IMG/VR virus record: IMGVR_UViG_3300009104_000024
Location: 1-59,728 of that record
Length of the DNA: 59,728 nt
Source: a virus
Reading direction: 5' to 3' (one strand)
Position numbers and translations under genes: made by a program
Shown: positions 35,801-44,558 of the stretch, in pieces
How the letters are laid out: every line of letters begins with the position of its first letter
Numbering within the stretch: position 1 is the first letter of the stretch
Notes under the pieces: model-generated
Told to the model about the DNA's origin: nothing
The model's database searches: none
Seen by the model: only the letters and a program-made list of their open reading frames with translations

Positions 35801-38800
35801 ATATCTATGGCTAGAGAACAAGGTATTGTTGGTGGGTTAGGCATAACGCCTTCTGCTGTGCCTGAAGAACCTCGTGGTGAGGATAAATTAGATACTTCTG
35901 ACCCTCAATCAATAGCAGATGAATGGGGTGAAGGTGTTTTAATTACTCCAACTGTATCTTTTAATGATGTTAAATCAGATACAGACCCTATAACAGGTGT
36001 TACGTTGCCTTTGGAAGCTAGACAAAGAGGGGGTTTATACAATAAATGGGAATTAACACCAGAAGAATATGAAGCTGATAGAAAACAAATTTTAGATGAA
36101 TTTTATAGACCAACTGGTATTGGTGATGGAATTGAAAATATTAAAAGTATAGAAGTATTAAAGTGGCTTAGTAAAAATGGACCAACAGAAGATTATAGAG
36201 TTATTGCCAATAGACTATTAGTTCAACAAAGAAAATTAAAAAGAATAGTTGGCATTGAGGGATACTTTGCAATATTTAATGATGAACACGGAGGAAAACA
36301 AAGATTTATTGGTAAAGGTACGGATTACCAAAGTTTTCTTGGTGTTTCATATGCACCTTTTTTAAATGATGGTAGTTATAATGTTAAAGATTATAATCCT
36401 TATGGCGATAGCAAATTAGTACAACAAGTATATTTAAAAGATACCTCTTACACATCTTCACCAGGTCATAATGGTGTAAGTTTTGATACTATGTTGCACG
36501 AATTAGTGCATCAAACTACACAAGCTGCTACTAATTTTTATAGAGGTAGTAGAGCAACTGAACAATCTAAAAAACTTGTAAAAGATTTAGAAGAAGTTAG
36601 AAAAGAATTAATAAAAGAAATTGAAAAAAGAACTGACACTAAAGGTTCTATTGTTGAGGGTCAATATGTCAATGAAGATGCTGAAAATAAATTAAAGAGT
36701 GAATTTGGACAAGACGGAGCAGCAAAAATAGTATATGCAGCAAGTAAAATACAAGAAACTTTAGCAGTTGGATTTACTAATAGATATGCTCAAGACTTTA
36801 TGGATAGTATTCCATATAAAGGAACTAAAAAAACTTTATGGGATAAGTTTACTGAATCAATAAGAAAGCTATTAAGTTTACCTGCTAAAACTAATAGTTT
36901 ATTTTCTGAATTTTTAAGGATAAGTGGAAAATTAACAAATTTATCTAACGCACAATTAGAAGAACTAAATAGAGTTGGTGCTGATTATGATTATGGTCCA
37001 CCTGTTGCTAGCCTTGAAATGTCCGACCCTTCTATAGAATCAGAACTTTCTGATTTAAGAAGAGAACTATATGATGCAGAAAGTTTAGAGTCTGCCGATA
37101 GAGGTTATGTAGATGTAGAGGTAGGCAATCGTAATATGAGAAGAGTACAAAATATAAGAAATAAAATTGAAAGACTTGAAGAACAATTAAAACGAGAAGC
37201 AGAATTAAAACAACCAGTCACACCAGAACAGTTGCCTTTATTTAGTAGAACTCAAAAAGATGAGAAAAAAATAAGAACTATAGCTAGAGAAAATAGAAAA
37301 AGATTAAAGGAAGAATACAAAAATGATCCTGATGCTGTAGATGAAATTATTAAAGAATTTGAAGGCGAAGAATTATTTAGTGATGGTAGTGGTTTTATAG
37401 AAGGAATTACTACAAATAGAGGATATATGGATGACATTCCCTTGTCTTTTTCTTCTGAAAGATTATCTAAAAAAGTATTAGAAGATTATGGTTATGAAGA
37501 AATATTTGAAGGAGAAATGTCATCAGAGTTAAGAGATAAAGATAATCAACAAAATTATTATGTAGATTTAGGACAGAATAAATTTAGAGTTTACTTTAAT
37601 CGTTATGGTAATAAAAGAAACCAAGCGACTATTACTAATCCTACTTTAGATGAGTTAATGAATGAATCATGGTTTGAAAAAGAACGTAGGTCTTCTGACA
37701 TTCCTTTATTTAGTAGAGGACCTAGAGATGAATCGTCAGGTCATTTAGCTGATTATGTGCCTGCAGAATATGGTCCACCTGCACATCAACTAGATATAGT
37801 ATATGGCGATGAAAAAACAAAAGATGGTTATTATCCAGTTAGTTATGGTTTTACATATCCTAAAACTTCTCCAGATTATAGAACAAGAGAATTTACAGTT
37901 TATAGCACAGCTAGAACACCACTAGAACAACAAGAAGAGCGTGAGTTTATAAATAAACTTATGGAAATAAGAGGCAATCCAAATGCAGAAATAACTATGT
38001 ATCAAGCTGCACCACAAAGAGATTTAAGAGAAGGAGATTTAATAACTCCATTTTTAAGTGAAGCTGAAGCTCTTGTAGAAGATTCTAAAGTTACACAACA
38101 AGAAATTAGAGAAGCAGATAGAGCTAGAAGAAGGCAAGAACAGATAGATAAAAAAGGTGCTGTAGATTTACAACAAGAAAGATTGTTTAATCAAATGGAA
38201 GGAATATCAGATATTCTTGGTAGACCTGAAGTTACTCCATCAACAATACATACTTTTAAATTAAAAGCAGGAGATGTTCGTTGGGATGGTAATAATGGTT
38301 GGGCAAGATGGGGTTACTTCCCAAGAATAAAAGCTGTAGAAGATTTACCTTTATTTAGTAGAGCTGCCACAGATACTAAGCCTCCATATATGGACTTTAA
38401 TCGTAAACAGATTAGGAATTTTAGTAGTAATAAAGTTGGTTTTTATGATGGAGTAGAAATACCTTTAACTCATGTTGCACGAATGCGAGTTGAAGATTTT
38501 TTAAAACTTACTACAGCCAATCAAGAGGTAATTGATAATATAATAACAGGAGGTCCAACAGTTGCTTTATCTTCAGAGCCTATGGGCTTACTTCCAGCTT
38601 CTATAAGAAATCCTGATGCTATATTTGACTCAGAAATAGCAGATACTGCAATAATTCCTTCATTACCAAATTTAGAAATTAGAGGAAATGGTCAAGTAAT
38701 TAGCCATGAAGGCAGACATAGAGTTGCATTAATAGGACAAGGAGGTGGTAGAACTGTTCCTGTATTTATAAATTTTCCTGAAGGTAATGTAGAACAAAAT

Positions 38801-41800
38801 ATACCTAATCCTAGTGGTCAAACTTTACAAGAACAAGGTGTTACTTTTTTAAGAAATCAGGAATTTAATAACTTTACTGTTCCTATAAATAGGTTAGGAG
38901 AAATTGCACCTTTACATAGAGATAGTGCCCAAACTAAAGATAAATTAGATTATGCAGTAGAGATTGCTAGTCAGCCTGACTTACTTGCACCCTCTGGAAA
39001 TATACCTTTATTTTCTAGGCAATCTAAAACACCTTCAATAAAAGAACTTCCTGGAGAAGTTTCTGAGTATCGTGATAATTACAATATAACAGATACAGAA
39101 TTACTAAATGCTATAGAAGCTACAGAAATGAGCAGAAAATCAGGAACAAGAGAAAATCCTGGTCAGTTAGATACTACTATAGTAGAAATATTTGAAAACA
39201 ATCCCAACCTTTTAGAAGCTAGTAAAAACTTTCTTAGAAAGTTTACTAATAAAAAAGGTAACTTAATTGTATACAGAGCTTTAAATATACCTGCCTCTAT
39301 GCGTATAAAAAACTATGGGCAGTTTCCTCAAGATATTTACGCAAGTGCAACTATAGACCATAGAGAAGCTAAACAAATAGCAAGTAGTGTAGAAATAAGG
39401 TCAAGAGCTAAAGAAGAAGCACAATCAGAAATACTTAGATTTGAAGTGCCAATGGATAGAGTAAAAGCTTATGTTCCATCTTTAATAGTGGCTGGTAGAG
39501 AGCGATTAATAGAGATGAAAGAACAAGAATTTATTGATGCAGGGATAGAAAGTGAAATGGATGAAGACTTTAATCCTGATGAATATAATGACTACACTAG
39601 AGAACAATACATAGAAGAATATGAAAATGATTTAGATGCTTCTATAGATGAAGCTGAAGTTTTAGTTGACTTACGAGGAATCAAACCAACTTATCAGTAC
39701 ACACCTGGTAGTGGTATAACAGGTAGAGAACCATCTATAACTAGAGATATACCTTTATTCTCAAGAGCCAGAAGATTTACAGGTGAAGCTAATACACAAG
39801 AAAAAGTAGCATTACAAAAGTCTACAGAAATAATTGAAGATTTTGTAAAGAAAACTCCTAGAGGTGAAATACCTTTATACAATACAAATGCCTCTGATGT
39901 TGCTTTAAAAGCTGCGTATGACTATATAAATGACCCTAGTGCTCCTACTATAAATGAACTTCCTAATTACTCTAGAGTTGAAAAAGAAATACCTGAAGAT
40001 TTACAAGGTGTAGTTAATAGAGGTGGGTATGTTGCTCCAAGGAAGCCTTGGTATGAAAGATTAATTAGTGATGTTTCTGACCCTGTAACTAATATTAGAA
40101 AGTTTTTTAAAGATACAAGACAAAACTATATTGATAAGTTAGATAAAGTAGAAAAGAAAATAGCACAAGGAAGTGAAGAGTTTGAAGAAGTAAGACTTTT
40201 AAATAATATAGCCGACACCTCTGCTATAGCTGCATTAAGAATGGCTGATAAAGCTAGAGGTATATTTCAAGGTATGCTTACAAGAGGATTTGCTACAGAT
40301 GTTATTGACGGAGAAGCTGCATTAACAACTACTGAAGAACTAGAAATAGATACAGTATATAACCCATACATTGATGGCGATACAGGTACTGGTGGTTTAT
40401 TACAAATTACTGCTCCTTTATTTTCTGACCCATTAGTAGATTTAGAAGGAATATTTGGAACATATGCCAAATTAAAAAGAGTTCAAGGATTTCAAAAACA
40501 AAATAGACAAGTTGAATCCCCTTTTACACAACAAGATTTAGAATTTATAAATAATATTGAAGCTAACTATCAAGTTGTTGTTGAGGTATATAACAACTAT
40601 CAAAAATGGAACAATAAATTAGTAGACTTTGCACAAGCTAAAGGCTTATTAAATGAAGCACAAGCTACAAAATGGAGAGAAGAATCAACTTACTATCCTT
40701 TTTATAGAGATATGGTTGAAGAAGAGGGTATAACTGCACCAAGAATAGGTGGTGGTTCTTTACCTAATAACCCATTAAATTTAAAACTTAAAGGTTCTGA
40801 AGCAGAAATAAATGTTTCTCCATTAGAAGCTATAGCAAGAAACTCTTTGTCTATTCTTACTGCTTCCATGAAAAATGACGGAGCAACAAAGTTAATAGAA
40901 AGTTTAGCAATTATGGGTGAAGCAGAATACATCACCCCACAACAATTAAAAAATAAACAAGGTGCAAAAACTATATTTGTTTTTGAAAATGGATTTAAAA
41001 AACACTACAACATAGAAGACCCTGATTTATTCCATAGTATCAGAGCATTAGGTGGAGCAGAAGTTGGATTTATAACTAAACTTTTAGCTATGCCAGCTAC
41101 GTTATTAAGAGATACAGTAACTCGTGACCCTGGATTTATAGCAGTAAACTTACTTAGAGATACGCTATCTGCAACTGTAACATCAGGTGTTAATTTATCA
41201 TCACCTTTTACAGGTGGTGATGGATTTGTGCCAATGATAGATACCATTAAAAATATGTTTGGCGACATGACAGACTTAGAAAAGTTTGGTGTTATTGGTG
41301 GATATGATTTCGCTAATGACGAAGGTGATGTTGTTGACTATATGGCACGAATAAGAAGACAACAAGGTCTTACGGCTAACAATGGTATGTCAGCAGAAAA
41401 AGCTTTCTTTTATGTTTGGGATGGTCTTGGTGGACTAACAACAAAATCTGATGGAGCTACTCGTAAAGGTGTGTTTGATGCAGTTTATAAACGCATGAAA
41501 AACACTATTGATGAAAGAACAGGTGAAGTTTACACAGATGCAGCAGCACAATCAGAAGCAGCTTTTCAATCCTTAGAGGTTATAAACTTTGGTCGTAGAG
41601 GACTATCACCAATGTTTAGAGTTATTACGTCTGCAATACCTTTTTTAAACGCTAGAATACAAGGTCTTGACGTTATATACAGGTCATTTAGAGGAACGTA
41701 TTCAGCACAAGATAAACTACAAGAAGGTGAAACTTTAGATGAATTAAAGAACAGAATAATGCGAAGAACTGCATTGAGAGGTGGAACTATTATGGCTTCT

Positions 41801-42781
41801 ACCTTAATTTACTATCTATTAGTTAGTGATACAGAAGAATACAAGGAAGCCAAGAGAGAACTAAGAGATGACAATTGGTTGATACCAACTCCATTTGATT
41901 ACACATTAAAAGTTCCTATTCCTTTTGAGATTGGAATGATGTTTAAGGCACTACCTGAGAGGTTCATAGACCTCGTTCTAGGAGAGAAAGTGTTAGGACT
42001 AAAGGAATCAGTAGAGAAAGACCCTATCGAGTCTATAAGGAGGCAATTAGGAACTTCTGCAAACATACCTTTCTTATCAGGTGACATCAGCATACAAGCA
42101 TTAAAGCCTATTTTTGAAGCTACAATTAATAGAAATTCTTTTACAGGTCAAGAAATTGTTCCTTACTATAAGCTGAAGAGAGAGCCAGGTTATCAAGCAT
42201 CTCCACAAACTAATGAACTAGCTAGAGTTATCGGTGAAGCCTTAAATATTTCACCAACTAAAATTGAGCACGTTATCAATGGATATACAGGAACACTCGG
42301 AGGTTATGTGTTGGATATTGTGGATTCACTAACTAGAACTGCAACAGGTTCTCCATACATACCAAATAATATTTTTAGTAACCCAACTAACTTTGCCCAA
42401 TACCCATTAATTAAAAGACTGGTCGTGGATAATAAAAAAATGGGAGGGTTGCAACAACAGTTCTATGAACTTAGAGGTGAGGTAGATAGAGCCGTTACGA
42501 CTATGAATAGTCTTAAACAAGAAAAAAGGTTTGATGAACTCAGAGCTTATAAGTCTGATGTAAAAGGCTTAATGAATGTCAAAGGCAGAGTAAGAGCAAT
42601 GGAAAGATACTTGGACAATTGGAGGAAGAGAAGAGATAGATTGATGCGTAGGACTGATATATCGGTTATGGTTAAAGCAGAAATGATTCAAGACTTAGAA
42701 GCAGAAAGAGATAAGCGTTTAGCGTTTATACCTGAACTAAGGAAGAAAGCTAACGTGCCTATCCTCCAGGGAGGACTGTAA
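32831..42781 (+). CDS. Giant polyvalent internal virion protein (3316 aa)
   Basis: Modular protein probably injected with DNA. N-terminus KVNLPDGRTLKIPNDLSAEK is a common internal-protein start. Zincin 1: HEMIH at 844-848 with later EEAIAEMY. Zincin 2: HELVH at 1223-1227. Then come five [LI]PLFSR motifs (1468, 1624, 1839, 2058 and 2307). Between them lie a degenerate ADP-ribosyltransferase-like module (Q1725, W1818), a ParB-like module (HEGRHR at 1959-1964) and an ART-like module with R2149, S2172-T2174 and E2274/E2276. Residues about 2650-3316 are helical and resemble the LPD38-type polyvalent domain. It overlaps the convergent minus-strand gene by 45 bp. Confidence 0.75.
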   Translation: MQKVNLPDGRTLKIPNDLSAEKRDELANAVKAEYNIDINEGSLGEWLIDKPKSVVRGLSQMIPTGVKGIAGLTLGSDSDIVKGISDYQRYIATESPLASDPKYRDTFGTKLSEGAGSLIGFGGLSYAGRRLAAKGVLSDKAGRFGVPGSLAVPMGMGEQVDRLEQSRALGEESPGFLAEKTAILAGGVIGLSELAPLERLFRGIPKNALKNPTVQQLLNTRLRSAIATGTAEAIQEAGAGVLQNLTAAGLYSDEIPIFDSALEEFTIGGILGASADLLVNSLANRRSISSQQLRDAETKARDNRTSLQSQDKFARAQEQGMVEEYQEPIIKEKPEIDVPAIVDVAPPDLGVIENPDGQFSVVDYNDLENPILSSHATEVDALLEKNNQQTNYERKVLQVQVDNDTYMMGMPDSDSAKTLGRTVLDPNITQINLSTLIGYDSSISEDLKKELNKEKSATYPAQPYRQMLENKRKNLEKTAKYLESKGLDLKSSFSMPEAKKVLKPKDYNLMLESFANHAFTASEKAGEPSIREDKLDVTIKNIKAIAESKNIELDFKDPAVRYAAKQWTGFEDIPKTRNRGAKELFLARIHSLPAFNSKTKFPDFRPRAYTGVDMANFVASAQDIQFTDADLLVAGPESIRNKPENVKQFLNDLIESGRAKKIKNTNKYELTDDFEYTVARRQEGFNETPDEFRARLERDRSLGKNKLSDEAIDSLVASEEVRQEKVLPPKEIEKKLIDFNETIEEGRTNKFAKELRKKLNKVGLRDTGIVVSNDILSTTTLAETETGQIIFDPRKTRETATEGAVEGEYDRDTDIIFLSLNSVNPDGTATDEQILQRLDKILDHEMIHAFRKKDLITEKEYQYLRNEVKRKKVPTEYDASSKNETFYTRSQRINSGMVRQATSEGRAKEEIEEFLVEEAIAEMYRAREFKPVTPKSKGILNRIVEFFKSMGQAMRVSGYRDSSEIFADIERGKVGARERGQIRTLQELDKISMAREQGIVGGLGITPSAVPEEPRGEDKLDTSDPQSIADEWGEGVLITPTVSFNDVKSDTDPITGVTLPLEARQRGGLYNKWELTPEEYEADRKQILDEFYRPTGIGDGIENIKSIEVLKWLSKNGPTEDYRVIANRLLVQQRKLKRIVGIEGYFAIFNDEHGGKQRFIGKGTDYQSFLGVSYAPFLNDGSYNVKDYNPYGDSKLVQQVYLKDTSYTSSPGHNGVSFDTMLHELVHQTTQAATNFYRGSRATEQSKKLVKDLEEVRKELIKEIEKRTDTKGSIVEGQYVNEDAENKLKSEFGQDGAAKIVYAASKIQETLAVGFTNRYAQDFMDSIPYKGTKKTLWDKFTESIRKLLSLPAKTNSLFSEFLRISGKLTNLSNAQLEELNRVGADYDYGPPVASLEMSDPSIESELSDLRRELYDAESLESADRGYVDVEVGNRNMRRVQNIRNKIERLEEQLKREAELKQPVTPEQLPLFSRTQKDEKKIRTIARENRKRLKEEYKNDPDAVDEIIKEFEGEELFSDGSGFIEGITTNRGYMDDIPLSFSSERLSKKVLEDYGYEEIFEGEMSSELRDKDNQQNYYVDLGQNKFRVYFNRYGNKRNQATITNPTLDELMNESWFEKERRSSDIPLFSRGPRDESSGHLADYVPAEYGPPAHQLDIVYGDEKTKDGYYPVSYGFTYPKTSPDYRTREFTVYSTARTPLEQQEEREFINKLMEIRGNPNAEITMYQAAPQRDLREGDLITPFLSEAEALVEDSKVTQQEIREADRARRRQEQIDKKGAVDLQQERLFNQMEGISDILGRPEVTPSTIHTFKLKAGDVRWDGNNGWARWGYFPRIKAVEDLPLFSRAATDTKPPYMDFNRKQIRNFSSNKVGFYDGVEIPLTHVARMRVEDFLKLTTANQEVIDNIITGGPTVALSSEPMGLLPASIRNPDAIFDSEIADTAIIPSLPNLEIRGNGQVISHEGRHRVALIGQGGGRTVPVFINFPEGNVEQNIPNPSGQTLQEQGVTFLRNQEFNNFTVPINRLGEIAPLHRDSAQTKDKLDYAVEIASQPDLLAPSGNIPLFSRQSKTPSIKELPGEVSEYRDNYNITDTELLNAIEATEMSRKSGTRENPGQLDTTIVEIFENNPNLLEASKNFLRKFTNKKGNLIVYRALNIPASMRIKNYGQFPQDIYASATIDHREAKQIASSVEIRSRAKEEAQSEILRFEVPMDRVKAYVPSLIVAGRERLIEMKEQEFIDAGIESEMDEDFNPDEYNDYTREQYIEEYENDLDASIDEAEVLVDLRGIKPTYQYTPGSGITGREPSITRDIPLFSRARRFTGEANTQEKVALQKSTEIIEDFVKKTPRGEIPLYNTNASDVALKAAYDYINDPSAPTINELPNYSRVEKEIPEDLQGVVNRGGYVAPRKPWYERLISDVSDPVTNIRKFFKDTRQNYIDKLDKVEKKIAQGSEEFEEVRLLNNIADTSAIAALRMADKARGIFQGMLTRGFATDVIDGEAALTTTEELEIDTVYNPYIDGDTGTGGLLQITAPLFSDPLVDLEGIFGTYAKLKRVQGFQKQNRQVESPFTQQDLEFINNIEANYQVVVEVYNNYQKWNNKLVDFAQAKGLLNEAQATKWREESTYYPFYRDMVEEEGITAPRIGGGSLPNNPLNLKLKGSEAEINVSPLEAIARNSLSILTASMKNDGATKLIESLAIMGEAEYITPQQLKNKQGAKTIFVFENGFKKHYNIEDPDLFHSIRALGGAEVGFITKLLAMPATLLRDTVTRDPGFIAVNLLRDTLSATVTSGVNLSSPFTGGDGFVPMIDTIKNMFGDMTDLEKFGVIGGYDFANDEGDVVDYMARIRRQQGLTANNGMSAEKAFFYVWDGLGGLTTKSDGATRKGVFDAVYKRMKNTIDERTGEVYTDAAAQSEAAFQSLEVINFGRRGLSPMFRVITSAIPFLNARIQGLDVIYRSFRGTYSAQDKLQEGETLDELKNRIMRRTALRGGTIMASTLIYYLLVSDTEEYKEAKRELRDDNWLIPTPFDYTLKVPIPFEIGMMFKALPERFIDLVLGEKVLGLKESVEKDPIESIRRQLGTSANIPFLSGDISIQALKPIFEATINRNSFTGQEIVPYYKLKREPGYQASPQTNELARVIGEALNISPTKIEHVINGYTGTLGGYVLDIVDSLTRTATGSPYIPNNIFSNPTNFAQYPLIKRLVVDNKKMGGLQQQFYELRGEVDRAVTTMNSLKQEKRFDELRAYKSDVKGLMNVKGRVRAMERYLDNWRKRRDRLMRRTDISVMVKAEMIQDLEAERDKRLAFIPELRKKANVPILQGGL
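37232..39766 (+). repeat. Five [LI]PLFSR boundary motifs in the giant protein
   Basis: The hexapeptide starts at nt 37232, 37700, 38345, 39002 and 39749 (residues 1468, 1624, 1839, 2058, 2307), with spacings of 156, 215, 219 and 249 residues. The first three share CCTTTATTTAGTAGA. The last two encode the same residues with other codons (TCTAGG, TCAAGA), so the peptide rather than the DNA is conserved. Each is preceded by an acidic or short flexible stretch and followed by polar residues, like protease-accessible linkers. Confidence 0.85.
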
Positions 42782-43102
42782 CTCTTTTATTAGCTTCTCT
42801 TCCTTCAAAGGTTTTAGTTTAAAGAAGTCTTTGTGTTCAGGGTTATAAGCGATAAATGTGCGAGCATAGAAGCATATGTAGTCATTACTTATCTTGAACT
42901 CACCTCCGTTAGTCTCTATCTCCCTGTTCCACCTTATGCGATTGATTATCGCCCAATGAGAGTAATGCTTTCTACCTGTAGCGATAGCTTCTAAAGTGTA
43001 CTCTTCAAACTTCTCATAGACTTGTGGGTTAGCGTTGTGCCAATCCCAAAAGTCTCTCTTCCTTTTCTGCAAATCATCTTTTAATTGTTCAACTAACATC
43101 AT
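42737..43102 (-). CDS. Conserved phage hypothetical protein (early operon)
   Basis: Start chosen at the ATG 7 nt after GAGGAG; an upstream in-frame ATG would place that site inside the gene. The 121-residue basic helical protein has KHYSHWAIINRIRWNREIET then DYICFYARTFIAYNPEHKDFF, a pattern found in many phages without assigned function. It is the last gene of the minus-strand operon and runs 45 bp into the 3' end of the giant gene on the other strand. A DNA-binding or nuclease-accessory role is only a guess. Confidence 0.65.
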   Translation of the reverse strand: MMLVEQLKDDLQKRKRDFWDWHNANPQVYEKFEEYTLEAIATGRKHYSHWAIINRIRWNREIETNGGEFKISNDYICFYARTFIAYNPEHKDFFKLKPLKEEKLIKELQSSLEDRHVSFLP

Positions 43103-43322
43103 AGTCATACTCCTCATTCAAGAAAATAGGTTGGTCTTTGCTTACAGTAGATAAAATTGCGTTAAAATACATATAATCCAAAGCCTCCTCTCTAGTCATT
43201 CCGTCACGTTCAATTAGTATATCCACGCATTTTTCAAAAGAATAAATAAGACGTTCTTCCTGAACTGCCATATCGTAGGTCTGTCCTATTATTGCTTTAT
43301 CAAATCCTTCTGCTTTTAACAT
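43089..43322 (-). CDS. Small conserved phage protein (77 aa)
   Basis: Start at the ATG inside the end of the resolvase gene (overlap 7 nt); an upstream TTG is less likely. The pattern AEGFDKAIIGQTY, LIYSFEKCVDILIERDGMTR then EEALDYMYFNAI belongs to a small family common in phages, function unknown. It overlaps the next gene as well, so it is part of the coupled operon. Confidence 0.65.
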   Translation of the reverse strand: MLKAEGFDKAIIGQTYDMAVQEERLIYSFEKCVDILIERDGMTREEALDYMYFNAILSTVSKDQPIFLNEEYDYDVS

Positions 43323-43729
43323 ATTTCTTTTATCGTTAATCTGCAACGAGGGTTTTCTTTATCCACCCCTCCATACACATAAGTTATAGATTTAATTTGT
43401 TTAGAACTATCATCTTCTAAGATTCCAACTTTCACCAAAGCATCACAAGTAAACTTGTCTATAATAGAACAAGGATTACTCACATCTACTCTTCGATTAC
43501 TCTTGGCATAATAAACGTATTCCAAATCCACAGGATTATCAAAACGAGGTATGTCATCCCATTTCTCTTTGATGAATAAATTCTTAATCATTTCTACCAA
43601 GTCATCTGAATAAGTTTTCTTTGCAATAGATAAAACCCTGTAATGAGCGTTCCTGTAATTGTTAAGATTCAAAATAAACTTCTTCTTTTTAGAATAAAAA
43701 ACCTCTAAAGGCAGTATTAAAGTTACCAT
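43316..43729 (-). CDS. RusA-like Holliday junction resolvase
   Basis: A 137-residue protein with the RusA pattern: NLNNYRNAHY near the N-terminus, then SNRRVDVSNPCSIIDKFTCD with acidic residues D82, D91 and D96, and VKVGILEDDSSKQI with D106 and D107, near a GGVDKENPR element. RusA uses conserved Asp residues to bind metal and cut four-way junctions, resolving recombination intermediates or branched DNA before packaging. AGGAG lies just before the ATG. It ends in an overlap with a small gene. Confidence 0.8.
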   Translation of the reverse strand: MVTLILPLEVFYSKKKKFILNLNNYRNAHYRVLSIAKKTYSDDLVEMIKNLFIKEKWDDIPRFDNPVDLEYVYYAKSNRRVDVSNPCSIIDKFTCDALVKVGILEDDSSKQIKSITYVYGGVDKENPRCRLTIKEIC

Positions 43730-43770
43730 CTCAGCTCCTGCTGGAAAAAAATATTCCTAGTCGCCAGAAA

Positions 43771-43790
43771 AAACAGCAAGTTTCTTGCAC
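43771..43790 (-). terminator. Weak terminator-like hairpin on minus strand
   Basis: Read on the minus strand, GCAAG-AAA-CTTGC is followed by TGTTTTTT, directly after the stop of the 85-residue gene at 43790. The stem is only 5 bp, so it is a weak or partial terminator ahead of the resolvase gene. Confidence 0.4.
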
Positions 43791-44047
43791 TAAAAAAAAA
43801 TATAGTCATTTAATTTGTCCTTTATATGTTGTGGTAGAAACTCATATAAATGTGGTTTATCTTCTACTAATTTATTAACAGTATTGTAAGAATAGTAAGT
43901 GTGAAATTTGTTTTTAGCGTACTCTCTAATTATTTCTTTTTGTTCATCACTCAATATCCAATTTTTACTCAATAACATTTCTATCTTTTTTTCATAAATA
44001 GAAGACATGTGACAAGCCGTCTTGTGAGACAATCTAACTGTACTCAT
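43790..44047 (-). CDS. Hypothetical protein (85 aa)
   Basis: A basic helical protein with LSKNWILSDEQKEIIREYAKNKF and a Tyr-rich middle. No family is recognised. It begins in a TAATG overlap with the gene upstream. It may assist DNA recombination, given its neighbours, but no motif shows this. Confidence 0.5.
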   Translation of the reverse strand: MSTVRLSHKTACHMSSIYEKKIEMLLSKNWILSDEQKEIIREYAKNKFHTYYSYNTVNKLVEDKPHLYEFLPQHIKDKLNDYIFF

Positions 44048-44361
44048 TACGATAATTTAAAAAGGATATCATTTAGTTTTTTTGTGTATAGCCATTCCTT
44101 AAACATTTCTATTTCTTCATCTGTAAATTCCTCTAATGGGTTAACAGTTAAGTCATCTACTGTTTTAATTGTTTCTTCTATCCAGTTTTTTAAATTAGTA
44201 TGATTTTTATTGTTTAACCTAGTTCTTTTTTTATTAACAAATTCTCGGATTGCTCGGTCACTTATATTGCCACAATGTTTACTGATTGAAGATGCAGTAA
44301 AACCATGCTCTTTAAGTTTTTTTAAATCTTTACGCATCTGTATAGCTTCAATTTCTTTCAT
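44047..44361 (-). CDS. Possible HTH protein (104 aa)
   Basis: Residues 12-45 (LKKLKEHGFTASSISKHCGN then ISDRAIREFVNKKRTRLNNK) read as helix-turn-helix with a basic wing. The rest is an acidic helical tail. It overlaps both neighbours (ATGA, TAATG) in the coupled operon. A phage regulator acting on early promoters is plausible; the resemblance is by eye only. Confidence 0.45.
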   Translation of the reverse strand: MKEIEAIQMRKDLKKLKEHGFTASSISKHCGNISDRAIREFVNKKRTRLNNKNHTNLKNWIEETIKTVDDLTVNPLEEFTDEEIEMFKEWLYTKKLNDILFKLS

Positions 44362-44558
44362 TTTTTCTTCTTTTCTAATTTGTTTCTAATTTTATTCAGT
44401 TCATAATTTTCTTTATTCTGCATATAAATCAAGGCTCTTGTAACTTGCTCTCGTAGTCTTTGTTGGTCTTCTCTGGTCGGTATTGAACATGTATCACATT
44501 TACATATGGGTATAGCTGTAGTTCCTATTTGCGGAGGATCATATTTAATACACTTCAT
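44358..44558 (-). CDS. Small Cys-rich basic protein (66 aa)
   Basis: Contains CKCDTC (about 19-24) followed by a basic coiled coil ending in KIRNKLEKKKK. The Cys group could bind a metal ion with C3. It overlaps the HNH gene and the HTH candidate by 4 nt each. Function unknown. Confidence 0.5.
   Translation of the reverse strand: MKCIKYDPPQIGTTAIPICKCDTCSIPTREDQQRLREQVTRALIYMQNKENYELNKIRNKLEKKKK

Noticed and set aside
37370-40430. Further PLFSR-like strings (EELFSDG, APLFSDP, IPLYNTN) in the giant protein
   Set aside because: They lack the final Ser-Arg of the motif, so they were not counted as boundary sites; IPLYNTN may be a decayed copy.
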